In this document: positions 43,328-56,600 of the stretch, piece after piece
Numbering within the stretch: the first letter of the stretch is position 1
Layout: every line of letters begins with the position of its first letter
Source of the DNA: Mimachlamys varia
Taxonomy: Eukaryota; Mollusca; Bivalvia; Pectinida; Pectinidae
Direction of reading: 5' to 3'
DNA length: 64,000 bases
Assembly: GCA_947623455.1 (NCBI GenBank)
Contig: OX392530.1
Location: 28,985,405-29,049,404 of the forward strand
Notes under the pieces: generated by a model
What the model was told of the DNA's origin: nothing
Databases searched by the model: none
Seen by the model: only the letters and a program-made list of their open reading frames with translations
Position numbers and translations under genes: made by a program

Positions 43328-43915
43328 CACAGGGACCTGAGAATTTTTTACAGCTAGTTTTGGACCTAAAATAGGGTGTTTAGAGTAATTTTACACATTT
43401 GGGGGGTTAAGATCAATTTTCGATAAAAATGCCCCCTCAATGATCATAAAAGCTAAAGGGTGGAAATTAAAGCTTTCCAGATCGAAAAATCGACCCCACC
43501 TACCTTTCTTGCATCAAAAATCACTTTTCAAGTTGAGGTACGAAAAAACGCTTGGTACCGTTGGAAAGATGGATAATTTTTATTTCATTAACCTAAATGC
43601 AAGTCAAAAGTATCCTCCTTCCGCAGAAATAATCTCCATTTCCTCCAAAAACACGCAAAATTTCCGTGTCTCATAGTCTGTCGCGCCTTGCAGACCACTT
43701 TGTTACATATTCATTAGGTTGACGTCACCCCGCGGCATGCTGGTCTTTTGCTGTCATTGGATAGCTAAATTTAAAGGAAGACCGCGCCATCCAATGACCA
43801 TTAAGGGGGCATTTTTATCGAAAATTGATCTTAACCCCCCAAATGTGTAAAATTACTCTAAACGACCTATTTTAGGTCCAAAACTATAGCTGTAACAAAT
43901 TCTCAGGTCCCTGTG
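43328..43915. mobile_element. hAT-type MITE with 8-bp target duplication
   Basis: 588 bp with ~110-bp inverted ends starting CACAGGGACCTGAG and ending CTCAGGTCCCTGTG. Perfect 8-bp direct repeats GGTGGGAT lie outside (43320-43327 and 43916-43923). Inner region matches 41745-41935. The 8-bp duplication fits the hAT superfamily. Confidence 0.9.
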
Positions 43916-43923
43916 GGTGGGAT

Positions 43924-44600
43924 TAATTGTCATGCCCAAATTCATAAAACATGTTGTAGCTTAATTCTTCAAAAATTGAGGCAAAAGTTATGGCCGTTTG
44001 AAGTGAACAACTTGTTGAATTTATGAAAGTGCTCTAAAGACCATTTAGATTTCCACTCTTTGAAATCGAATACCTCTGGTTTTAACACTAATCTGACCGA
44101 TTCTGCCTACTAAACCATTAATCATGACTAGACATGCATGTATCCACCAAGCTGTCCTCCGAAAAAAAACGAGCATGTGTTGGTCCAAATATCTGAGAAA
44201 TTAATGAATATTAAAAGATTTCTTAGTGAAAACAGGGACTTATAAATGTGTGTCTCACATATACGTCCCTGGTGAAAATGACCCTTTCCCACGAAATGTC
44301 AGACAGGCCTCACGATAAGCCCCTCCCATATGCATGTATCCATGTAGTAGTAGCTAGGGATATCGATATCGACATAGGGCCATAAATAAATATTACACAA
44401 AAGACTGACCACAGCTTCGAGGACTATGTAGCACAGTGCTAATGACTATTATAACTGACGGATGGCTTATTTGTTTATTTTGAGAATTTTACGTCCTCAC
44501 ATGGCCTTGCAACCTTCGGTGGACGAGAAAAGACCAGAAAAGACAGGATGGCTTGAATTTTTCTCCTATTCATGAAAAGTCTAGTGAGGTTCCGAAGTTA
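43924..44600. other. MFSD1 upstream region
   Basis: Contains a CAGGGAC...GTCCCTG palindrome (44232-44272) and otherwise nothing recognised. The MFSD1 promoter and 5' UTR should lie in its right half; no TATA box was identified. Confidence 0.4.
44232..44272. repeat. Short palindrome with CAGGGAC ends
   Basis: CAGGGACTTATAAATGTGTG faces CACATATACGTCCCTG with a few bases between. Same end motif as 17997. Confidence 0.65.
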
Positions 44601-44640
44601 ACTCGTGATTATCCGTTCGGAAAGAATTGAAACAAGAAAG

Positions 44641-47600
44641 ATGGCTTGTTTGCGAGCAGAAGACTGTAAGTTTTCTAAAACTTTAAATCAATATACAGTA
44701 GAATAACATTTCAGAGATGCGAATTTGTGAAATGTAGTGGAATCAAAAAGGAAACAGTAAACTTACTTGAACAGTTTCTATCGTGCGCGAGAAAGAAATG
44801 GACCGAACTTACCACTCCGAGTTGTCAGCTGATGCTTGAGTCAAGTAGAAAGTCTAATGTTATAGGGTAAAGGTAGTGAAAATAGTGTAATAGGACAAGT
44901 AGAACTAGTATATTTTGTAGTAATTGGAAATTAATTATTCCTCTCTGAACTATTGAAATCGGTGAAAAATAATCGCATATTCAGGGAGTTTCAGATACTA
45001 TGAGATATGATGTTTTTATTTTATACTGTACGTACAAGATCTAGAGACGTACAGTATGTTAGGCCTATACGTCTCTGACTGTACTGATGTTTTTATCTTA
45101 TAGCTCCACTAACAAATCTAATTCCCTATGGAGCGCTAACGTGCACCATAGAATATGTTCGTTGCCAACTGCAGGCATACTACCATACACCGTCAATATG
45201 AGGTACAATCCTTATTAGTCGGAAGGGTTCTGACTCTCTGACCCGCTTAATATTTTGACGACAGGCGGGTGCGAGAGTCAGAATTCCTCTTTAGTTACAA
45301 AGTGGAAATTTTACCATCCCGTCTACGGGTCGCCGTTTAAGTAATATGTAACGTTTTCGATCACATGCAAAATAGGTATCAATGGAAAGAACAGATATTT
45401 TCCAACTAACCTACGCCTTTACTCAAGTCACAAGAGGTTGCTAACTAACTGTCCCCATCCATTCCTAAAAAAATAACCAGTTTCCTGACTTCTGTTTGAA
45501 AATAGCTGCCGCCTAACGTCACGTGATCAGAAACAGATACAATGTACAGTACATGTATATGTCATAAAGAAATTCTCGCGGGATCTCAAACAGATGTGAG
45601 GAAACTGGTTATTTTTTAGAAATGCCATGGGTGGCAACAGTTAGTTTATGACCTCCTGTGACTAAACTGATTAAATGTAGGAAGGGAGGTTTCATCATTT
45701 TTTTTTTTTGCAAACTTCGATCACTACAGAATTTGATGAAACTATACCAGTTTCAATGATTGCAATGCGATGTTAAAAGCCTTCTGATTTGTTTTTGACA
45801 TCTAATATACATGTAGCCACTACAGCCCCTTTTAATGTAGAGGTGTACGCCAAGGTTCTAGGTCGGGTCCCCTTCTACTTTTAATATACAATGTACCAAA
45901 TCTACCGCCACCCTCGCATACCACAACCTAAACCAGTCCATTTCGGATGTCCCTCCTATATAATTCCCTTGTTAAGTTTGCCACCCTCGCATACTGCCAT
46001 CTGCCACATTTGTCACAATACAATACAAATGTCCCAAATCGCTATATATATATATCTCTCAATGATATCACCTTTCTTTTCTGTTTCAAAGGGGGCATAT
46101 TAAAATATGTCAAAGAATTCAAACATCTTCTTCTGAAATACCAAGAGACATGTTATTTATAGCTGAAAGCATTTTTTGATGAAGCTCTAAAGCAACATTT
46201 TATACCTTCAATGTCATAGGGGTCAAACATGTTTTAATTTTAATGTGCTATTTAGAATGACTTCATCATATGTTTTAGACCATTTTAAGATTAACTCCTT
46301 TGTGATATTTATACCAAGTAAGCAATTCAGGCCGATTGGGCCTCTTGCTGAATATTTTGCGATAGAAAGGTTCATGTTAAAAACATATTGTTTCCTATTG
46401 GTGTTCTCATTAAAAGCCAGCTGCTGGTTAAAGCTGCAGCCTGTTGTTTACAACTCTGAATCAGCTTATTGCTTTTTTTTAGAATTAAATAATATGTAAT
46501 GTATGTCAAAATCACAGCATTGTACCAATTCAACCGACTATTCTTTTAAAGTCAAACAATTACTGCAAAACTTTGTGAGAACACTGCCTATATAGGTAAC
46601 CTGTATGCATAAGTTTTATTTCAGTCTAGGACATTGTATCTCTTTCTAGGTGGGTATCGCTTCCTGGTGCTGTTTTTCAACTGCATGCTGACGTTTGGAT
46701 CCTACTACTGTTTTGACATGCCAAGTGTATTGCAGGATGAATTTCAAGGGGTAAATTGTATTGTTATACATGTAGTAGAGTATTTTTTTTAACACACTTG
46801 ATTAACTGTTAAGTCTATACATGTATATGCATTGTTATTAGCTCACCGGGTCCGAAGGACTGAGGTGAGCTTATGCCATACTGTGTCGTCCGTCGTTCGT
46901 ACACAATTGTTTAAACAACTTCTTCTCCATAACCACTGATAGGAAATCAACCTAATTTGGCAGGAAGCATCCTTAGGGGCCAAGGTTCAAAATTGTACTT
47001 ATGGTGGGACTGACCCCCTAGGGGTCTGAGGGGCGGGGCTAAAAAAGGTTATTTAGCTATATTGGTTTACGCGACTTCTTCTCCATAACCACTGATTGGA
47101 AATCAACCTTATTTGGTAGAAAGCATCCCTAGGTGCTCAGAATTCAAAATTGTACTTATGGTGGGACTGACCCCCCAGGGGGCTGAGGGGTGGGGCCAAA
47201 AGGGTTATTTAGCTATATTCATATTAGCGACTTCTTCTCCCTAACCACTGATTGGAAATCAACCTTATTTAGCAGGAAGCATCCCTAGGTGCTCAAGATT
47301 CAAATTTTACTAATGGTCAGACTAGCTGACCCCTTGGGGGCTGAGGGGCGGGGCCAAAAAGGATTATTTAGCAATATCATGTTTATATGAAAATATTTTA
47401 CCATGATTACCTAGATACCAATGTATCCAGGTGAGCGGGCCTCTTGTATTATACTTGGTCCTAGTCTTCATGTAAAATTTGTCTAATTCCACATTTTCTG
47501 GATAAATACCCAGTTTACCACTTATCCTGTAATATATCCGCCTCAAATATGGAGAATTAAAGTATTCACGTGGTCAGTGACTTAGTTATTTTAAGCTCGT

Positions 47601-50600
47601 ATAATTTGAAAAACCTGTTCAATTAATTGTCTTTCGTCGATCCCGACCAAGTTTTACACTAGCATTCAAACTCGCACAACTCAAATAATCAGTTAACTCT
47701 TATTTTCTTCACGCTGCCATTGACATCGAGATAACAGGGTTTGACTGTGCTTTGATTTGACCATTTGTACATGTCAAGTTGATTTAGATTGTAAATATAC
47801 GTAAAACTACATTGATGACAATCAAGTTACTTATATAATAGTTCTTATTGAATCTGATAAACCTTAGTATATTAAAGGGTAAATAGAGGAACTATATCTT
47901 GAAAACCCTTTATCAAAACTTAATGGAACAGTTAATGGAAGAATTGAATATATTTTTATTTTTGACTCCAGGTGGGTAATTGTACGCAGAACTCAACTGG
48001 ACTGGACAATGACACGTGTGTTAAGTGTGACGACTGCCTGGGGATGTCCGCAGCCGACTACAACCTTCTCTATGCCATCTACGCCTGGACGTGTGTATTT
48101 TTAATTTTCACGTATATTACTATAATGCAGTTAGAACTGTATTAAGCGCCCAGGGCAGCTAAAAAATTGGTTCCAAATGGGGTGCTTAATAGGATAACAA
48201 AACTAGGATCTAGACAAAAAAAAATGTTGTTCTTTTATGAAGTAAATGAGTAAGATGTACATATTACTACAAGAATGAGTAGTAGTCATGATGTGTGACA
48301 TTCATCAGGTTTTGGACACAATTTACACATATTACCGATATTTTTGGGTATTTTTCTTGTTAACGTGCGCACACTGGGGGCAAATACAGTATATGGTAAT
48401 TTAAACGCTTATATAGGCCTTTCCCAAAAGTGCTTTTATTCCCCTTGATAGGCCAAAACGGTGGATACATGATGAACTTAGGGGAAGTGTTTTTGTGATA
48501 CAGGTGACATTTAAACCTTATACATGTATATGGCATTACGAAGGTGAACCTAATTTTGTTGACAGTTATACAATTTATTTTTAAAAGTCATTAGGGTAAA
48601 GTGATCGTAAGTTGGACACGGTCTAGAGTCGGACATATTCAGTATGCCATTGCATCCATGTTCCGTCTTCTCTGCTCTGTACAGTGGTGTCTTTATTCAC
48701 AATAAAACTTTTGACTTTCAAGAATTGCCTCTCTTCAAATACTCAGTCTTTTCCAGCCTTTGCTACGTTTGACTAACAAGATGTAAAAACGTCATAATTC
48801 GCGGAGTCAATGGGAATTTTTTTGTGATGTCAAAACTGATATGAATAGTCTTTGTTTTGCATTTTTATAACGTTTAGATGAAAGCTTTATATGAACTGTA
48901 AGATACATACATCAGATACGTAAAGTATCTTTATTTTGCAAAAATATTTTGCTTCAAAGTAGACTATATGATTTGATCATGAGTCGGACACCTAAAATAA
49001 GCAAATCGATTGTAAGTCGGGACAGTTAACAAATATAGGTCTTGAGAAAAAGACAAGTCCCAGAATGTTTATTGACTTTCAAAGTACAGGAGTGATACCA
49101 TGGGAAAAAAAGAGAGTTTCGGAATGTAAACTTGAGGCAGTAACTGTGCTCTCTGAGATGATACCCGTTTCATACGTAGCACCCTTTAGATCTCAATGTG
49201 CGGGTTTACTGAATAGAGAGGGTGTCCAACTTACGATCACTTTACCCTACTAGGGTTTATTGTGTTCTTTTCCTGTAGGTCAAGGATCAACTGACATTTA
49301 AAAGTTTACATTTTTACTATTATTGGTTTTAAGAAAATATTCTACCGGTTAGCACCTGAATAAGTGAATAACACTGTTGCAAAACTAAAACGTAGTTAAA
49401 TGAATTTGCGTTGACTCTGCCAAAAAAATAATGGCAAGTTGACGGTTCAAAATTTACAAAGTTCTGTGAAATCTTATTAAATAAAGTACAGATACATTTC
49501 AGTAGAATCCAGTTAATGGGTATAGGATGATTGAAAACCAAAAGACTCATTGACCAACACCTCAAAACCCTCAGTCACCAAATGGTGTTGGATAATTCCA
49601 TGTTTTCTCTCTCGCCCTACACCAGACATCTGTCTATCAAAATGTCTTAAGTAAGGTGTCAGGGCCAGAGGTAACTCAAGCTAGACTATTTTCTGTCATA
49701 TCTTAGGCATGATTTTATGGTTATGCTGTATGACTTGTGGACTTTTTCAGAAATGCAGCTGTTGTTATTGGTGCAGGATTCTTGATAGACAAGCTGGGGA
49801 ACAGAGGTAAATACTCTACAAACCAATTCTGTTTTTACTAATAGTACAACAGACATATAATATTTGTCTTGGAACATTTTAATGAAATAGGCTGAAATCT
49901 GTATTTCTTAAGTAGGAAAATATTAACATAAACAAACAAACGTGCTACATTTAACCTCAATGTCTGAGATAAATTTAAATAGAGGGATAGTCTGGGCATG
50001 GACTGTATAACTCTGTATTGTCAGTGGTAAAGTGTAGAGGAATGTGTTACCTGTATATGGTATAACATCTTTGATGATTTTCAGTGGTTACCTGTAGTAA
50101 AACTCCTTTGATGATTGTCAGTGGTTAACTGTAGTATAACACCTTTGATGATTGTCAGTGGTTAAATGTAGTATAACACATTTGATGATTGTCAGTGGTT
50201 ATCTGTAGTCTAACTCCTTTGATAATTGTCAGTGGTTACCTGTAGTATAACTCAGATTATTGCAACAAACGCTGAAGGTACATGTACATTGTAAGTATAT
50301 TCAAAAAGTTCTTTTATCACTGATAAAATATTTTTGATTTTGTTAATATCTTAAAAATTGCAACTAACGCTGAAAGTACATGTACATTGTAAGTATTTAA
50401 AACGTTCTTTTAACACTGATAAAATATTTTTGATTTTGTTAATATCTGAATAAATTGCAACTAACGCTGAAGGTACATGTACTTGTACATTCAATTTGTA
50501 AGTATTCAAAAAGTTCTTTTAACACTGATAAAATATTTTTGATTTTGTTAATAGAAATTGCAACTAACGCTGAAGGTACATGTACATTTTAAGTATTTAA

Positions 50601-53600
50601 AAAGTTCTTTAAACACTCTGATAAAATATTTTTGATATTGTTAATATCTTAAGAAAATATTTAGCCATTAATCTGCATGTTTGATTTATTGCTTTACAGT
50701 GGGAGTGTTCCTGTTTTCCTTCCTGTGTGTAGTTGGCTCCTCATTATTTGCTGTTGGGACTATGTTAAAGGGCACCTCCGCCATGTTGCCGGTCATGTTA
50801 CTTGGACGTCTACTGTTTGGGTCTGGCAATGGTTCCCTCACTAGTAAGTTATTACACTTGACTAGGAAGTCATTATATTGTCCAGAACATTGCTATACTC
50901 CACATAATTAGAGACATTGAAGCCTGTGATTAAAGTTGCAAACTTCGTTTTCCTATTGATTTGAGGTAAGCTTTGAAACTGTACAAAGCAGTGGTCAAAA
51001 TGCATTGTTAGAAATATCTTGCAAAAAATCCATTGCTTAAGTGTTTTGTCCCAAACACTGAATTACTTTATAGAAACAGCAGTTTTTGTGCATAAGTTCT
51101 TTTTGTTATCCTATTCAGCACTCCCTTTGAAATTTTAGGTAACGTGTGCGCTAATAACAGCGAATACTGTATTAAAGTGAAATCTTCAGGAGGTGCGAGC
51201 ACTTCACGTCTTCCAGACATATTTCTAGTTTTTATCCTGTAAAACATCTCAGCTATTAGACTGTTTTTTTAATATACATGTACTACGGCATGTTTGTATC
51301 TTTCTGTATAATTGGTTGATTCTGAAATGGATGTATACACAGAAATGGGTCTTGGTGCTGGGAGCTTATATTTTATGTTACCTACAATTTGAAGAGCATT
51401 CTTATATGAAAAAAAAATCACATGTATGTAATTATAGGTAAAGAAATAAAACACCAATCATCTCAAAAAAAGAGAGAAAAATAAGTACATGTTGAGAGGT
51501 CAGCCGTTGGGACAGATTATATCATCACCATGTTCTATCATGAATGATATTATAACTGCATGTTTTATCATCGTTAAATTACATGCATTCTTGTCCTTTA
51601 GTTGTACAGAACAGGATAACAGCATACTGGTTCCGTAACAAGGAACTAGCGATGGCTTTTGGTATCACACTGGCATTCTCCCGACTTGGCAGCGTCCTCA
51701 ATTTCTTCCTCACACAGAGCTTTTCTGAGACTTATGGACTCTCATGGACATTGTGGGCAGGTAATGCTCTTTAGCTCTTCCAGAACCTGTTATTTTTAAT
51801 GAAATGTGATTTTAGTAAAAATGTGAAGTTGTTTAAAGAAAATAAGAGGGCAGAACATCTGTAACAGGCAACAAAGTCATTTGGCCAGTAAAACTGATCG
51901 TCTGGTGTGAACAGATAACAGACAGGATGGGGAGTGCTTCTTATAATTATAAGATAAGCAAGTGGAATTCTGCATGATTAATAGATCAAGGAATTTTTTG
52001 AAGGATTGTGTTTATTCAGGGTTATCATCATTAGTTACTGAAATGTCCTTTCATCAAAAGACAAATTATTTGATTGCGCTTTACAAATCTGTGTTTTGAG
52101 TTTCTATTTCATAATTTTATATTACATTAATTTTGAGGGCAGAAACTGTAAATTATAATATTGTTACTGAAGTCAATTAGTTAGCTACCTAGCTATTAGC
52201 CCCATTAAAAAATGATGAAATATTTTTCAAAATTATTGAAATTAAAAGATGATACTTGATAGAAGACTTGATTAATCACATGTGTTAAAAAACTGATAGA
52301 GTTTTGATCTGAAGTGTTACAGTAAATTTATCTCGTTACATTTGATGTGTGTTGTCCAGGAGCCATGCTTTGCGGTCTTGGTTTCATTTCGGCCATGATC
52401 GTTAGCTTCTTGGACATGTACGGTGTGAGACAGCTAGGAGATGAACAGAACCTCAAGGCAGAGTCAAAGAAACTGGTGAGTATATGTTAGGCCATCCTGA
52501 GAAAGGTTCAGGTTAAGTTTTACATGGTAAACATGTCAATGTGCCTAAAAATTCCATACAAATATAAGAGCTGTTCCAGAATTAAACTTAAACCCATCAA
52601 AGATAAAAGAGATTTATATAAGGAATAGTGTTCCGATATGATTTTAACCCCACAACCTATAATACTGTGTACAATGTATATAAAAACAGGTGCCCCAAAC
52701 CTCCCCCACACGTATAAGAATAAGAGAAAAAAAAAAAAAGAAAAAAAAAAAAAGAAAAAAAAAAATTTTCCCTAAACAGTATTTTCCTGTCCTTTGATTT
52801 ATATATTTCCCCTTATCTAAAGCCTTTACATCAACCGGTTTTTAGCTCACCTGGCCCGTCCGTCCGTCCTGCGTCCGTCAACTTTTTCCTTTAAACGACT
52901 TCTTCTAAAATACTGAAAGGCCCAGTGACATGAAATTCGGCTGGTAGATTTCTTGGAAGGAGCTGAACAAAGTTTGCGAAAAAAAATCACTTTGACCTAA
53001 TTTCAAGGTCACAGGGGTCAAAAATGTCGAAACCTTTAAACAACTTCTTCTAAAATACCGTCAGGCATAGAGACTTCATATTTGACCAGTAGCTTCCTTG
53101 GATAAAGCCAAATAAAGTTTGCGAAAAGAAATGACCTTGACCAATATTCAAGGTCACAGTGAGGTTAAATCTATTTTAACCTTTAAACAACTTCTTCTGA
53201 AATACCAAAAGCCCTTGAAACATGGCATTTGGCTGAAAGGTTCTTTGGATGAAGCCCAACAAAGTTTGCGGAAAAAAAAGGCCTTGACCTATTTTCAAGG
53301 TCACAAGGGTCAAATCTGTTAAAACCTTCAAACGACTTCTTCTGAAATACCAAAAGCCCTAGAAGCTTGATATCTGGCTGAAAGGTTCCTTGGATGAAGC
53401 CCGACAAAGTTTGCGAAAAGAAATGACCTTGACCTATATTCAAGGTCACAGGGGTCAAATCTGTTAAAACCTTTAAACGACTTCTCCTGAAATACCAAAA
53501 GCCCTAGAAGCTTGATATCTGACTGAAAGGTTCCTTGGATGAAGCCCGACAAAGTGTGCGAAAAGAAATGACCTTGACTAATATTCAAGGTCACAGGAGT

Positions 53601-56600
53601 CAAATCTGTTAAAACCTTTAAACGACTTCTCCTGAAATACCAAAAGCCCTAGAAGCATGATATTTGGCTGAAAGGTTGCTCGGATGAAGCCGGACAAAGT
53701 TTGCAAAAAGAAATGACCTTGACCTATATTCAAGGTAACAGGGGTCAAATCTGTTAAAACCTTTAAACGACTTCTTTTGGAAATACCAAAAGCCCTAGAA
53801 GCTTGATATCTGGCTGAAATGTTCCTTGGATGAAGCCCGACAAAGTTTGCGAAAAGAAATGACCTTGACTTATATTCAAGGTCACAGGGGTCAAATCTGT
53901 TAAAACCTTTAAACGACTTGTTCTGAAATACCAAAAGCCCTAGAAGCTTGATATTTGGCTGAAATGGTTCTTGGATGAAGCCAGACAAAGTTTGCGAAAA
54001 GAGATGACCTTGACCTATATTCAAGGTCACAGGGGTCAAATCTGTTAAAACCTTTAAACGACTTGTTCTGAAATCTAGAAGCATGACATTTGGCTGAAAG
54101 GTTTCTTGGATGAAGCTTGACAAAGTTTGCGAAAAGAAATGACCTTGACTTATATTCAAGGTCACAGGGGTCAAATCTGTTAAAACCTTCAAACGACTTC
54201 TTCTGAAATACCAAAAGCCCTGGAAGCATGATATTTAGCTGAAAGGTTCCTTGGATGAAGCCCGACAAAGTTTGCGAAAAGAAATGACCTTGACTTATAT
54301 TCAAGGTCACAGGAGTCAAATCTGTTGAAACCTTCAAACAACTTCTTCTGAAATACCAAAAGCCCTAGAAGCATGATATTTTGCTGAAAGGTTCCTTGCA
54401 TGAAGCCTGACAAAGTTTGAGAAAAGAAATGACCTTGACCTATATTCAAGGTCACAGGGTCAAATCTGTTAAAACTTTTAAACTACTTCTTCTGAAATAC
54501 CAAAAGCCCTGGAAGCAAGATATTTGGCTGAAAGGTTCCTTGTATGAAGCCCGACAAAGTTTGCGAAAAGAAATGACCTTGACCTATATTCAAGGTCACA
54601 GGGGTCAAATCTGTTAAAACCTTTAAACGACTTCTTCTGAAATACCAAAAGCCCTAGAAGCTTGATATCTGGCTGAAAGGTTTCTTGGATGAAGCCTGAC
54701 AAAGTTTGCAAAAAGAAATGACCTTGACTTATATTCAAGGTCACAGGAGTCAAATCTGTTGAAACCTTCAAACAACTTCTTCTGAAATACCAAAAGCCCT
54801 AGAAGCATGATATTTGGCTGAAAGGTTCCTTGCATGAAGCCTAACAAAGTTTGCGAAAAGAAATGACCTTGACCTATATTCAAGGTCACAGGGGTCAAAT
54901 CTGTTAAAACATTCAAGCGACTTCTTCTGAAGTACCAAAAGCCCTAGAAGCATGACATTTGGCTGAAAGGTTTCTTGGATGAAGCTAGACAAAGTTTGCG
55001 AAAAGAAATGACCTTTATCTTTATTTGCCTAGAGACATGATATTTGGCTGGTAGCGTCCTTGGATGAAGCCAAACAAAATTTGAAAATGAAAATGATGTT
55101 GTCTTATAAGGTCACAGGGGTAAAATATGTTTAAATCTTAAGATGTTCTTCTAAATGTCTTACATTAAAAGATTTTAGGGGACTTTAGGGTTACACTATA
55201 ATATAAGTCAGAGATTAATACCAGGTGAGCGATGCAGGCCCATTGGGCCTCTTGTTCCCTCATGATATTGTGCTTAATATCCGATTGCTACATTTTTCTT
55301 AGATAAACAAAAATAAACACTTCATTGTTTGGTGTCAACTTCTATACTATAGGTGTATTGTGAAAGCATTGTAAGTACAAAAATGAAGTTGTAAGTAAGG
55401 TTAATTCAAATTATTATTAATATGAAAAGTATTATTTTTTTTGTACATTGTAAGTATATTAATTGTATATTGAAAACATTGCTAGCAGCTATTTTCAGCA
55501 CTCAAAATGGTTTGAAATTGATGAAAAGACTTAATTTTGACCCCTAAAATATTTTAATATTTGTTTCAGAAAGTGACAGATATCAAATACTTCTCCTTGT
55601 CTTACTGGCTATTGGCTTTAGCCATCATGTTTTTCTACAATGGCGTCTTTCCATTTGTTGCGGATGCAAGGTAAGTCTGAAATCTCCCCGCAACTACTTT
55701 GAAAAACATACTGCTGTGTTAATGACTACTGGACATACAGATCGCCATCTTAGAGGGTTATGAAACAAAACTTTTTCAAAGAAGCAAATAACTGCACTGA
55801 ATGCTTTCATTTTTTCCATACTCCTAGCAAAGCATGAAGGAATCGTGTTGAATTAGACTTTTGACAAAAATAAAATAACTCGAAAACAACCAAAAATCGA
55901 CTTTTGTTGTTGTGCAGAAATGAGTGAAATTCATCGTAATTGATATATATGCAAAGGACATAAACCTTTATATATTTTCATTAGTGCTGTGGCTGGGATA
56001 TTTCTTGACTAGAAACATCACAAAATCCAAATCCATTTCCAATTAATTAACAAGACTCTGCATTTCTAATTGGTTCATTGGTTTACTAAAATAGTTCAAT
56101 TTCAAGCAAATTTGATTCAGACGTACCTTCTGCAAAAGGATTTTCATATAAATCTTGAAAGCGAACTGCAAATTGAACTGCAAACAGAGATTAAATTTCC
56201 AAGTCTCAATTTGTTCTTTCTGTGCTAACTGTATGAGAAATAAGTATGACATATACCGTAGTTAATGTATGAAAGAAAATGTTGATAATTTATACTGGTT
56301 ATTTCCATGGCAATGGTATTTTCACAATTTTGCAATCAAGACACTGCATGATATCTTACCTACTTTTTCATCTTAAATGTATATTATGTTAAAAACATTA
56401 CTGATTAACTGTAACTGTTCTGTAAATACATTACATTCAATAAGAATATTCTGATACAACTTGTTTATAAATGTATTACATAATGAAAAATCTTTTCAAT
56501 TTGAAAAGTTTTAGTTTCCATGTTTTATGGCGAATCTTCTTTTCTTTGGAACAGTGAGTTTATACATGTCAAGTACAAGTTTGACAAGAAAACCTCCTCA

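Noticed and set aside
53183..54992. Series of long minus-strand frames with repeated GFNRFDPCDLEY-like peptides
   Set aside because: They arise from the 145-bp tandem core; frames change with each unit and the same sequence is non-coding in the copy at 20050.
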